From positions 1,329,501 to 1,393,500 of the forward strand of contig NC_014365.1 of NCBI RefSeq assembly GCF_000143965.1: a DNA stretch of 64,000 nt. The letters are read 5' to 3'. The stretch comes from Desulfarculus baarsii DSM 2075. Lineage in GTDB: Bacteria > Desulfobacterota > Desulfarculia > Desulfarculales > Desulfarculaceae. The notes below the pieces were generated by a model that was not told where the DNA came from, made no database searches, and saw only the letters and a program-made list of their open reading frames with translations. Both the position numbers and the translations under genes were made by a program. Shown piece after piece: positions 53,360 through 61,254 of this stretch (position 1 is its first letter; every line of letters starts with the position of its first letter).

Positions 53360-54731
53360 TGCCCAGGGCCTCCGGCGCCAAAAGCCTGTCGATGGCCAGC
53401 AAGATGACCATGTCGTCGTCGTGGCGGATGAGGCCGGAAAGGTAGTCACGCTTGATGGCGCCGGAAAAATCCGGGGCTTCCTGCACCAACTCGGGCTCGA
53501 TCTGGATCACGTCGTTGACGCCGTCGACCACCGCGCCCATGATCTTTTCGCCCACGCGCACCACCACCACCACCGGGTCGGTGACCGTTTCGGCCAGGCG
53601 TAGTTTCAGGCGCAGGTCGATCACCGGCACGACCATGCCCCGCAAGTTCATCACGCCCAGCACGTGGTTGGGCGAGCGGGGCAGTTTGGTCAGGTCGGGC
53701 AGGCCGATGATCTCCTGCACCGAGAGGATGTCCACGCCATAGACCTCGCTGCCCAGGGTCAGGGTGAGGAACTCGCTGGGCTCGGGCGGCGCGGGCGGCT
53801 CCACGGCCGGCGTTGGTTGTTCGCGGCGGGCCGGCGGCTGGGCTTCGGCCTTGGCCGCCGGCGGTTGGTTGCGGCGCTGGGGTTTGGCCTCCGCTTGCGG
53901 CTGGGCTTGGGGTTGGGCTTGGGGCGGCGGCGCGCTTGGCTCCTCGGGCGGCGCGGGTTCACCAAGGCCGTTTTGGGCGAAGTCGCCCTCGCTCACCAGG
54001 CGAAACTCGCTTTCCTCCAGGCGCAGGGCCGCCGACAACAGGTCGGCGTCGAGCACGGTGGAGTAGAGCACGTCGAAGCTGACCTCGGCCACCTCGTAGG
54101 TGTGGGGGTTGCCGGCGTCGGGCAGGTCGACGATGGAGTCGAGCAACTCGCCCATGGAGAGCATCTCGTTGATGAGTTGCGTCGGCGTCAGGCCGCGCTT
54201 TTCGATCAGGCGCAGATTGAGGTGGATCCAGAACAGATTGCCCTGGCCCAGTTTGGCGCGCAACACGTAGTTGCTGACCTGGAAGTTGGGCAGGCCGCTT
54301 TTGGGGTTGGGCGAGTCCTTGGCGTCGTACTGGGCCTTGACCTCCTGCTCGACGCCGGCCGACAAAGCCGCCTCCAAGGCCCGGATGGGGCCGTCGACAT
54401 CGATGGCGGCGTGTTCGTCCACCCGCTGGAACAGGGCCGTGAGCACGTCCAGCGATTGCAGCAGGGCGTCGGTCACCGGCTGGCTGGGTTGCAGGTCGCC
54501 GCCGCGGATGAGGTTGAGCAGGTCTTCCATCTTGTGGGCCAGGCGTTCGATTTTGGTCAGGCCCACGAAACCCGCGCCACCCTTGATGGAGTGGATGGCC
54601 CGGAAAACGGTGTTGATGGTCTCCTGGTCGAAGTTGCCCTGCTCCAGGCGCAGCAGGCCGTTTTCCACCTCCTCGAGCAACTCGGTGGATTCGGCTATGA
54701 ATTCTGGAACGATGTCGTCGAACTCGCCCAT
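53349..54731 (-). CDS. Hpt-CheW fusion scaffold protein
   Basis: Predicted 460 residues. The first 110 residues are a histidine phosphotransfer domain with the phospho-acceptor His47 in FRAIHSIKGGAGF. Residues about 150-250 resemble the second CheA-type alpha/beta segment (NLFWIHLNLRLIEKRGLTPTQLINEM), also found at the start of the neighbouring CheA. A Pro/Gln/Ala-rich linker (about 265-325) then leads to a full CheW domain (FLTLTLGSEVYGVDILSVQEIIGLPDLTKLP to GAVVDGVNDVIQI). There is no HATPase kinase domain. It may couple receptors to CheA and relay phosphate, an atypical arrangement. Confidence 0.88.
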   Translation of the reverse strand: MGEFDDIVPEFIAESTELLEEVENGLLRLEQGNFDQETINTVFRAIHSIKGGAGFVGLTKIERLAHKMEDLLNLIRGGDLQPSQPVTDALLQSLDVLTALFQRVDEHAAIDVDGPIRALEAALSAGVEQEVKAQYDAKDSPNPKSGLPNFQVSNYVLRAKLGQGNLFWIHLNLRLIEKRGLTPTQLINEMLSMGELLDSIVDLPDAGNPHTYEVAEVSFDVLYSTVLDADLLSAALRLEESEFRLVSEGDFAQNGLGEPAPPEEPSAPPPQAQPQAQPQAEAKPQRRNQPPAAKAEAQPPARREQPTPAVEPPAPPEPSEFLTLTLGSEVYGVDILSVQEIIGLPDLTKLPRSPNHVLGVMNLRGMVVPVIDLRLKLRLAETVTDPVVVVVRVGEKIMGAVVDGVNDVIQIEPELVQEAPDFSGAIKRDYLSGLIRHDDDMVILLAIDRLLAPEALGNAA

Positions 54732-54753
54732 GGCGTTCTCCGGAGGTCGTTAA

Positions 54754-56817
54754 TCAGGCAAAGGCGATTTTTTCGAGGCCGTGGATATCGAGGATCAGGC
54801 TGACCCTGCCGTCGCCGAGGATGGTGGCGCCAGCCACGCCCTCGATCTTGTGATAATTGTGTTCCAGGCTCTTGATCACCGCCTGCTGTTCGCCCAAAAT
54901 GTCGTCGACCAAGATGCCGAAGCGCCTGGAAACGCTCTCGATGATCACCACCAGGGCCTTGGTGGGGTCGGTGCGTTCGGTGGGCAGGTCCAGCACGTGG
55001 TGCAGACGCACCAGCGGCAGATACTCGCCGCGCACGCTGACCAGCTCGCCCTGGCCCTCCAGGGTCTTTAGCTCGCTGGCCTTGGGCCGCAGCGACTCCA
55101 AAATGCTCAGCACCGGCAGCGTCAGGATCTCGTGGCCCACCCGCACCATCATGCCCTCGATGATCGCCAGCGTCAGCGGCAGCTTGATGCGAAAGATCGT
55201 GCCCCGGCCCGGCGTGGACTCCACCTCCACCGAGCCGCGCAACGACTCGATGTTCTGCCGCACCACGTCCAGGCCCACCCCCCGGCCCGAGACCTCCGTC
55301 ACCTGTTTGGCCGTGGAGAACCCGGCCTGGAACATGAAGCCGAAGACCTCGGCGTCGCTGAGGCTCACGCCCGGCGCGGCCAGGCCCCGCTCGATGGCCT
55401 TGGCCAAGACGGCCTCGCGGTCGATGCCCCGGCCGTCGTCGATGACCTCGATGATGATGCGGCCCTCTTGCTGATAGGCCCGCAGGTGGATCAGGCCCGC
55501 TTCGGGCTTGCCGGCGCGCAGCCGCTCGTCGGGCTGCTCCAGGCCGTGGTCGGCGCTGTTGCGCACCAGATGCTTGAGCGGGTCGGCGATCTGCTCGATG
55601 ACGTTTTTGTCCAGTTCGGTCTCGGTGCCGCTCATGCGCAGGGTGATCTGCTTGCCCAACTCCGAGGCCAGGTCGCGCACCACCCGCTGGAAACGGTTGA
55701 AGGTGGCCTCCACCGGCACCATGCGCACGCGCATGACCTGCTCCTGCAGGTCGCGGCTGATGTGCTCCAGGGCGTCCACCGCCGCCGAAAGCTCGGGCAT
55801 GGCGTCGTCGCCGGCGATCTGCATCACCCGCGCCACCCCGATCACAAGCTCGCCAACAAGGTTGACAAGCTTGTCCAGCTTGTCGGTGTCCACGCGGATC
55901 GTCGGCGCCGGCTGCATCGCCGCGGGAGGGTTGGCCACGGTCGGCGCGGCCGCCCGGGGCGCGGATTGGGCCGCGCTTACCGGGGCCGGCTGGGGCGCGG
56001 GCCTTGGCTGCTCGACGGGGGCCGGTTTGGGCGGTTCGGGTTTGGGCGCGGCGCGTTTGGGGCCGGGCTTGGGCTCGGCGTCCGGTTTGGGCCTTGAGGC
56101 GGCCGGCTTGTATGGCTCGATGCTGATGTCGTTTTCATCCATCACGAAGATAAAGACGTTTTCCACCGTGCTCGGGGGCTCTTCGGTGGCCAGGACCAAC
56201 TCCCACCACAGGTAGAGCATGCCTGGGTCCATCTGGCTCAGCTTGGGCAATGTATCGTAATGACAGATTATTTCTTCTATGCTGCCAAGTTCGCCCAACT
56301 CCAGCAGGAGCATCAGTGGGTCGGTGCCGGTGTTGAAAAGCTCGGGCTGGAAGCGCAAGGTGATTTTGAAGCGGCTCGGCCCGGACGGCGCTTGTTCCTC
56401 TTGGCGGTCGGCTTCCGGCGGCTGGCCAGCCGTGGCCGGTGGCGCGTCGTCTTCCAACAGCCGGCCCAGGGCGGCGATGACCTCCACCGGCGGCGGTGGG
56501 TCGCCGCCGGCCAAGCGTTCATTGACCAACGACTTGAGGGCGTCCACCGACGACAACAGCAGCCCCACCGTATCGGAGTCGGGTTGGCGCTTGCCCTGGC
56601 GCATCTCGTCGAGCACGCCCTCCATGAGGTGGGTCAGGTCCAGCACGTCGTTGAAACCGACGATGCCGGCGTTGCCCTTCATGGTGTGGGCGGCCCGGAA
56701 GATGGCGTTGATCTTTTCGGGATCGGAGGCGCCTTCCAGGTTGACCAGGCCTTCTTCGAGAGACTCGATCAGGTCCTGGGACTCCTCGGCGAAGATTTTG
56801 AGCAGCTTGTCATCCAT
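54754..56817 (-). CDS. cheA: Chemotaxis histidine kinase CheA
   Basis: Predicted 687 residues. Hpt domain with the phospho-acceptor His44 in FRAAHTMKGNAGI; a segment shared with the Hpt-CheW protein (SRFKITLRFQPELFNTGTDPLMLLLELGELG); a Pro/Ala-rich linker; dimerisation domain; HATPase with LVRNSADHGLEQPDER (N-box), VIDDGRGIDREAV (G1) and TEVSGRGVGLDVVR (G2); then the CheW-like P5 domain. It senses receptor state and phosphorylates CheY and CheB. The STAS and CheY genes lie upstream. Confidence 0.96.
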   Translation of the reverse strand: MDDKLLKIFAEESQDLIESLEEGLVNLEGASDPEKINAIFRAAHTMKGNAGIVGFNDVLDLTHLMEGVLDEMRQGKRQPDSDTVGLLLSSVDALKSLVNERLAGGDPPPPVEVIAALGRLLEDDAPPATAGQPPEADRQEEQAPSGPSRFKITLRFQPELFNTGTDPLMLLLELGELGSIEEIICHYDTLPKLSQMDPGMLYLWWELVLATEEPPSTVENVFIFVMDENDISIEPYKPAASRPKPDAEPKPGPKRAAPKPEPPKPAPVEQPRPAPQPAPVSAAQSAPRAAAPTVANPPAAMQPAPTIRVDTDKLDKLVNLVGELVIGVARVMQIAGDDAMPELSAAVDALEHISRDLQEQVMRVRMVPVEATFNRFQRVVRDLASELGKQITLRMSGTETELDKNVIEQIADPLKHLVRNSADHGLEQPDERLRAGKPEAGLIHLRAYQQEGRIIIEVIDDGRGIDREAVLAKAIERGLAAPGVSLSDAEVFGFMFQAGFSTAKQVTEVSGRGVGLDVVRQNIESLRGSVEVESTPGRGTIFRIKLPLTLAIIEGMMVRVGHEILTLPVLSILESLRPKASELKTLEGQGELVSVRGEYLPLVRLHHVLDLPTERTDPTKALVVIIESVSRRFGILVDDILGEQQAVIKSLEHNYHKIEGVAGATILGDGRVSLILDIHGLEKIAFA

Positions 56818-56827
56818 CGGCGACGCC

Positions 56828-57214
56828 TCAGGCCAAGGAGCGCGTGAACTTGCGGACCACCGTCAGAAGCGTGTCGGGCTTGAAGGGCTTGACCAGCCAG
56901 CCCGAGGCCCCCGCCTGTTTGCCCTCGAGCTTTTTGCTGTCTTCCCTCTCGGTTGTCAGCACCAGGATGGGCACGAACTTGAAGCTGGTCTTTTTGACTT
57001 CCTTGATGAAGGCGATACCGTCCATGATCGGCATGTTGATGTCGCTGATGATCATGTCCGGCTGCGTGCGCTGCTGCTCCATCTTTTTCAGGGCCTGGAG
57101 GCCCTCGCTGCCATTGGTGGCCTGAACCACCGTGAAGCCGGCGGGCGAAAGCGTCATCTCCACTGACATTCTGAGCGTGGCCGAATCGTCGACCACAAGG
57201 ATGGTTTTACTCAT
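56828..57214 (-). CDS. cheY: CheY-like single-domain response regulator
   Basis: Predicted 128 residues. Acidic pair at DD9-10 in LVVDDSATLRMSVEMTL, phospho-acceptor Asp58 in MIISDINMPIMDGIAF, Thr in VLTTERED and Lys in WLVKPFKPDTLL. It has no output domain, so it acts on the flagellar switch or another partner. It sits 10 bases before cheA and 27 bases after the second STAS gene. Confidence 0.93.
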   Translation of the reverse strand: MSKTILVVDDSATLRMSVEMTLSPAGFTVVQATNGSEGLQALKKMEQQRTQPDMIISDINMPIMDGIAFIKEVKKTSFKFVPILVLTTEREDSKKLEGKQAGASGWLVKPFKPDTLLTVVRKFTRSLA

Positions 57215-57241
57215 GCCGGCTCCGTCGCATGCCTTTTGGGT

Positions 57242-57535
57242 CTATCCCGCAAAGGCGCTGAAGGCTTGTTTCAGGCCGGTCAACTCCAGCGCCCTCTCGA
57301 CGACCGGAGAAGAATCGATGATGTTAACCGGCCCGATTTCCTTGCGTGTCAACAAAAACGAAAGCAGCGCCTGCAATCCGGCCGTGTCGATCTCGGTGAC
57401 CTGGGCCAGGCTCAGGCGCACGGCGCTTTCGGAATCCAGCCCACGCTGCAGGCAATCGCCCAGCGATTCGAGGTATTGAACCTTGGCCTCGCCCGAGATC
57501 GTTATGACGTCGTTGTCGAGCACGCAGTTGAGCAT
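57242..57535 (-). CDS. STAS-domain protein (MlaB-like), possible partner-switch component
   Basis: Predicted 97 residues. The STAS core LSLAQVTEIDTAGLQALLSFLLTRKEIG carries Thr51 where antagonists have the phosphorylated Ser, so it could be modified by a threonine-capable kinase or act as a non-phosphorylated binding partner. Small STAS proteins in chemosensory operons (as in CheX/STAS pairs) have been seen but roles vary. It lies between the other STAS gene and cheY on the same strand. Confidence 0.82.
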   Translation of the reverse strand: MLNCVLDNDVITISGEAKVQYLESLGDCLQRGLDSESAVRLSLAQVTEIDTAGLQALLSFLLTRKEIGPVNIIDSSPVVERALELTGLKQAFSAFAG

Positions 57536-57549
57536 GCTGGCCCGCCTCG

Positions 57550-57858
57550 CTAGCTGGCTGAAATGTTGAAAATCTTGTCCAGCTTGACCACCTTGAACAT
57601 AGTGTAGATGTCGTTGGACATGTTTTCAATTCTAATGCTGCCGCCGCCGGCCGCCAGATTTTTGTAAAACAACAACAGTTTGCCGATGCCGGCGCTGCCC
57701 ACGAAAGTCACGCCGCTGAAGTCGAACACGACTTCCTTGATGCTGGAGACGTCCAGTTCCAGGAAACGCCTTTTCATTTCCTCGGCGCCGCGCTCGTCGA
57801 TGCTGCCCACTACCTCGATGCGAACCTGGTCTCCACGCTGAGTGACGGTCAATTCCAT
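57550..57858 (-). CDS. STAS-domain anti-sigma factor antagonist-like protein
   Basis: Predicted 102 residues. The fold is EVVGSIDERGAEEMKRRFLE then VVFDFSGVTFVGSAGIGKLLLFYKNL with Ser55 at the usual phosphorylation site (the FVGSAGIG segment). Such proteins bind their RsbW-type kinase when unphosphorylated. The likely kinase and phosphatase are the REC-RsbW and REC-PP2C proteins at the far end of the same operon. It is the first gene of the operon; a possible -10-like TATGGCATAAT region (complement of about 57943-57952) lies in the 149-base gap upstream. Confidence 0.88.
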   Translation of the reverse strand: MELTVTQRGDQVRIEVVGSIDERGAEEMKRRFLELDVSSIKEVVFDFSGVTFVGSAGIGKLLLFYKNLAAGGGSIRIENMSNDIYTMFKVVKLDKIFNISAS

Positions 57859-58007
57859 GATTTCGATGGCTCCCCTACTGCGCGTTACGTGGCCCTTGGC
57901 GGGCCGAGGCCGGCCAGGGGCGAAAATGACGTGTTTCTCGATATTATGCCATAGCCCGCCGGCCGTGTTCGGCTAATCTCGTCGGCGCGGTCACGCTGGG
58001 CGGTGGT

Positions 58008-58436
58008 TCAGATGCGCTTTTTTTGCTGGGCCAGGGCCTGGGCCTTGCGTTTCCTGGCCATTTCTTCCTTTTGCAGATCCAGCACGAACTGGTGGATGCG
58101 CTCTTGGTCGCGTTCGCGGATTTTGTCGAAACGCAGCCGCACCACGCCCTCGCGCAACTGACCCAAGGAGCTGAGGATCATCGGGATGGGCTCTTGCGCG
58201 CCGGGCAGGACGAGGATGGCCTTCAGCGGCTTTTCCTGGGGCAGGGGCGGGCCCAGCGCGGCCGCGCCGCCGGCGCTCAGGTCCAGGGCCTTCAGCTGGC
58301 GGCCCTCCACCTTGATGACCACCGGCTTGTCGCTGGGCAGGTCCATCCTGAAATAGTTGCGACGGTCCTCTTCGTATTCGATGACTATTTCGCCGGCCTT
58401 TTTATTGGCCTTTTTGCTTTTCAAGAACAAATTCAA
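58008..58436 (-). CDS. PilZ-domain cyclic-di-GMP-binding protein
   Basis: Predicted 142 residues. The c-di-GMP motifs are RNYFR within DRRNYFRMDLPSD (RxxxR, residues 26-30) and DLSAGG (DxSxxG, about 52-57), with a beta-barrel and a long charged C-terminal helix (IRERDQERIHQFVLDLQKEEMARKRKAQ). It is encoded downstream of motB with a 35-base reading-frame overlap, so it is a good candidate for a flagellar brake like YcgR that acts on the adjacent stator. Confidence 0.9.
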   Translation of the reverse strand: MNLFLKSKKANKKAGEIVIEYEEDRRNYFRMDLPSDKPVVIKVEGRQLKALDLSAGGAAALGPPLPQEKPLKAILVLPGAQEPIPMILSSLGQLREGVVRLRFDKIRERDQERIHQFVLDLQKEEMARKRKAQALAQQKKRI

Positions 58437-59136
58437 CCCTCCGATTCCGGGCCATGTTCTCCTCGGAGCTATCGGGGACCAGCCGCTGGGTGTCGGCGTA
58501 GCCGGTGGCGGTAAGTCTGCTGGGGCTCACGCCTTGTTCTATCAGATATCGTAACACGGCCGTGGCCCTGAGGGAACTTAGCTCCCAGTTGCTGGCGAAT
58601 TTTACCGAACTGATGGGCCGCGAGTCGGTGTGGCCCTTGACGTCGAGCCGCCAGCCAGGATTGCGGTCGACCACGTCGGCGATGGCCTTGAGCACGCCCA
58701 AGGCCTGGGGGTTGATGTCCGACGAGCCCGTGTTGAACAAGAGCTGGCCCTTGACCCGCAGGATGACCTTGTCGCCCTGGTCGATGACCTCGACGACGTC
58801 GTCGAGGTTTTTCTGGTCGGTGACCTCGCGGATATCTTGCATGATGGGGTCGGTCTGGCGGCCGGTCAGCTCGGAGAGGCTCATGCGCTTGGTGTCGTGG
58901 GCGTCGATGCGCCCGATGCGTCCGCCGGGGGCCACGCTGGCCCCCAGGCTGTATTGAATGGAGGTGACGATCTGCTCGAAGCGTTCGGTGTCCAGCCGCG
59001 CCAACGAAAGCATCATCACGAAAAAAGTCAACAGCAGCGTGACCATATCGGCGTAGGTCACCAACCACTCGCGGCCTTCCTCGCCGGCGTCGTCGGTGAT
59101 CAGCGTGTCGGCGTCGTTATTGTTTTTTGGCGCCAC
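58402..59136 (-). CDS. motB: Flagellar stator protein MotB
   Basis: Predicted 244 residues. One transmembrane helix with the proton-carrying Asp30 in WLVTYADMVTLLLTFFVMM, a plug region, and an OmpA-like peptidoglycan-binding domain (VKGHTDSRPISSVKFASNWELSSLRATAVLRYLIEQGVSPSRLTATGY). It anchors the MotA complex to the wall. Its start overlaps motA by 20 bases and its end overlaps the PilZ gene. Confidence 0.94.
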   Translation of the reverse strand: MAPKNNNDADTLITDDAGEEGREWLVTYADMVTLLLTFFVMMLSLARLDTERFEQIVTSIQYSLGASVAPGGRIGRIDAHDTKRMSLSELTGRQTDPIMQDIREVTDQKNLDDVVEVIDQGDKVILRVKGQLLFNTGSSDINPQALGVLKAIADVVDRNPGWRLDVKGHTDSRPISSVKFASNWELSSLRATAVLRYLIEQGVSPSRLTATGYADTQRLVPDSSEENMARNRRVEFVLEKQKGQ

Positions 59137-59902
59137 CGGTCTTCTCCGGGTTGTAGGCTTCGCGCTGCTTGGGCGGGATGAAGGAACTGAGCTTTTCGTA
59201 AATCAGCATGGGGTTGTTGTTTTCGAGGATGCTGACGGCGCCCTCGAAGATCAGCTCCAGGTTGACCAACTCGATGTTGGTGCGGTTGCGCAGTTTGCCG
59301 GCGATAGGCAAAAAAAACAAAGAAGACAACAGCGAACCATAAAAGGTGGTGATCAAGGCCACGGCCATGGCCGGGCCGATGGTGGCCGGGTCGTCGAGTT
59401 GTCCCAGCATCTGCACCAGGCCGATGAGCGTGCCCAGCATGCCGAAAGACGGCGCGTAGGAGCCCATCTTTTTGAACACGTCCTGGGCGTCCATGTGCCG
59501 GGCGCGCAGGGCGTCGATCTCGATGCGCAGCGTCTGGCGGATAAGCTCCTCGGGCGCGCCGTCGGCGATGAGCATCAGGGCTTTTTTGAGCACCGCGTCG
59601 TTGGTCTTGACCTTGGACAGGGCCACCAGGCCTTGCCGTCGCGAGATGTTGGCCAGCGTCAGCAACAACCGCACGACCTCGTTGGGGTTGATCTTGCGCT
59701 GGCGAAAGACCTGGCTGGCCGCGCGGAAGGCGTGAACCACCTCGGGCAGGGGAAAGGTGATCAGCGTGGCCGCCAACGTCCCGCCCATGACGATCATCAT
59801 GCTGGGCAGGTTGATGAACAGATCCACCCCGCCCTGGCTGAAGATGGCCCCGGAAATCAGCGCCAAACCCGAGAAAATGCCCAATATGGTGGCGAAATCC
59901 AT
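59117..59902 (-). CDS. motA: Flagellar stator protein MotA
   Basis: Predicted 261 residues. Four transmembrane helices (about 5-22, 30-50, 150-170, 180-202) and the cytoplasmic loop between helices 2 and 3; FGMLGTLIGLVQMLGQLDDPATIGPAMAVALITTFYGSLLSSLFFLPIAGKL is diagnostic for the MotA/TolQ/ExbB family, and pairing with MotB identifies it as a stator. It generates torque from ion flux. No flagellar structural gene is present in the window. Confidence 0.94.
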   Translation of the reverse strand: MDFATILGIFSGLALISGAIFSQGGVDLFINLPSMMIVMGGTLAATLITFPLPEVVHAFRAASQVFRQRKINPNEVVRLLLTLANISRRQGLVALSKVKTNDAVLKKALMLIADGAPEELIRQTLRIEIDALRARHMDAQDVFKKMGSYAPSFGMLGTLIGLVQMLGQLDDPATIGPAMAVALITTFYGSLLSSLFFLPIAGKLRNRTNIELVNLELIFEGAVSILENNNPMLIYEKLSSFIPPKQREAYNPEKTGGAKKQ

Positions 59903-59933
59903 CCGATGCTCCCGTCAGGCGTCCGTGGGCGGC

Positions 59934-61100
59934 CTAAAGCGGCCGCGGACCGATTTCCAAACGCAAGAGGCGCTCGCCGCGGCGCACGTCAAAGACGCGT
60001 TTCCTGGCCGGGTCGGCCTTGACCGCGTCGTGAATATCCTTGGCCTGGCGCAGCCGCTTGCCGTCGACGGACTCCAGCACGTCGCCGGCCCGCAGGCCGG
60101 CCGCCTCCGCCGCCGAGCCCGGCAAGACCGCCCGCACCCCGAGCCCGCCGCCAGGCGCGGGCTCCAAGATCACGCCCAGGCGCGGCGGCCGGGGCGGCGC
60201 GGGCGTGGACACGATAAGCACATCGGCGTAATCAGCCTGGAACAAAAGCGAAATTTCATCCGCGGCGTCCGGCTCCACCGGCATTACCCGCACCATGCGC
60301 GCCCCGGGCAGGCGACGGACCAGACGCGGCGGCAGGCCCAGGCCATGGGCCATGTGCCCCACGCCCACCATCACCACGCCCACGGCGTCGCCATCGGGCC
60401 AGGGCGTGAGCCGGGCGGCCATGTTGTGGGCCATGGTTTCGTCGCGGGCCACCTGGGCGGCGAAAAAGTCATCCAGCCCGCCACCGCTCAACTGGCCGTG
60501 CATGGGCGCCTGGGCCGCCACCTGGGCGCGGTAGGCCGCATCGTCCAAATCCAGGGCCGGGGCGATGGCCGCCCGTTGGCTTGGCCCCAGCGAGGCCAGG
60601 CCCTGGCGGCCGATCTGGCGGATGACTTCCAGCGGCGCGCCCAAAGCCGCCAGGCGCAGGCCCTTGTCGCGCGCCATTTGCAAGATCGGGCGGTATAGCT
60701 CCAGGTCGTAGCCCCAGGAGCGTTCCCAGTCGACTTTTTTGGCGAATTCATCCACGTCGATCCGGCCGGCGCTCAGTTCGTCGCAGGCCGGTTGCTTGGT
60801 CTGATCCAGCCATTCCACGCCCAGCACCACCCGGCGCGGGTCGCGACCCTGGGCCACAAGCTCCAGCACCATGGCCTGGATGGCGTGGTGACCGGGGTGG
60901 CGATGGCTCTCGCCGACCAGCACCAACCGCGCCCGGGCCAGGGTTTGGGCCAGCGCGGCCTGGTCCAACGGCGCGGGCCGCGCGCGTTCGAAGATCGCGC
61001 CGGGCTGAGGCGGCGGCTGTTTGGGCGGTTGGTTCACGGTGGCGCATCCCGCCGACAAAAGCGTCAACAACGCCAACAATATGTAGCGTGGGCGGCGCAA
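59934..61100 (-). CDS. ChaN-like lipoprotein with C-terminal PDZ domain
   Basis: Predicted 388 residues. TTG 61100 with GGAGG ten bases upstream gives a short n-region and lipobox (RRPRYILLALLTLLSAGC), so it is likely an envelope lipoprotein; a longer frame to 61202 has no signal. A ChaN/TIKI-like domain follows (LVLVGESHRHPGHHAIQAMVLE, VVLGVEWLDQ, VGVGHMAHGLGLPPRL) with conserved Glu/His residues known to bind haem or form a metalloprotease site. The C-terminal 80 residues are a PDZ domain (LGVILEPAPGGGLGVRAVLPGSAAEAAGLRAGDVLESVDGKRL). A fused PDZ is unusual for ChaN. Confidence 0.8.
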   Translation of the reverse strand: MRRPRYILLALLTLLSAGCATVNQPPKQPPPQPGAIFERARPAPLDQAALAQTLARARLVLVGESHRHPGHHAIQAMVLELVAQGRDPRRVVLGVEWLDQTKQPACDELSAGRIDVDEFAKKVDWERSWGYDLELYRPILQMARDKGLRLAALGAPLEVIRQIGRQGLASLGPSQRAAIAPALDLDDAAYRAQVAAQAPMHGQLSGGGLDDFFAAQVARDETMAHNMAARLTPWPDGDAVGVVMVGVGHMAHGLGLPPRLVRRLPGARMVRVMPVEPDAADEISLLFQADYADVLIVSTPAPPRPPRLGVILEPAPGGGLGVRAVLPGSAAEAAGLRAGDVLESVDGKRLRQAKDIHDAVKADPARKRVFDVRRGERLLRLEIGPRPL

Positions 61101-61254
61101 GGGGCAAAGACCTCCATCCGTGCCATGGCCGATGCAACGATGATAGCACAAAGCCCCGGCCCGGCAAAGGCTCATGTCGGGATTGTCCAGCCATGCCGCC
61201 ATGTTGAATGCCCGGCCGCCAGCCGGTTGGTGGCTGCGGCCGGGTGAGGCACAG

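Noticed and set aside
53759-53965. A separate Pro/Arg-rich small protein frame within the Hpt-CheW gene.
   Set aside because: It arises from the repetitive Pro/Gln/Ala codons of the linker read in another frame on the same strand.
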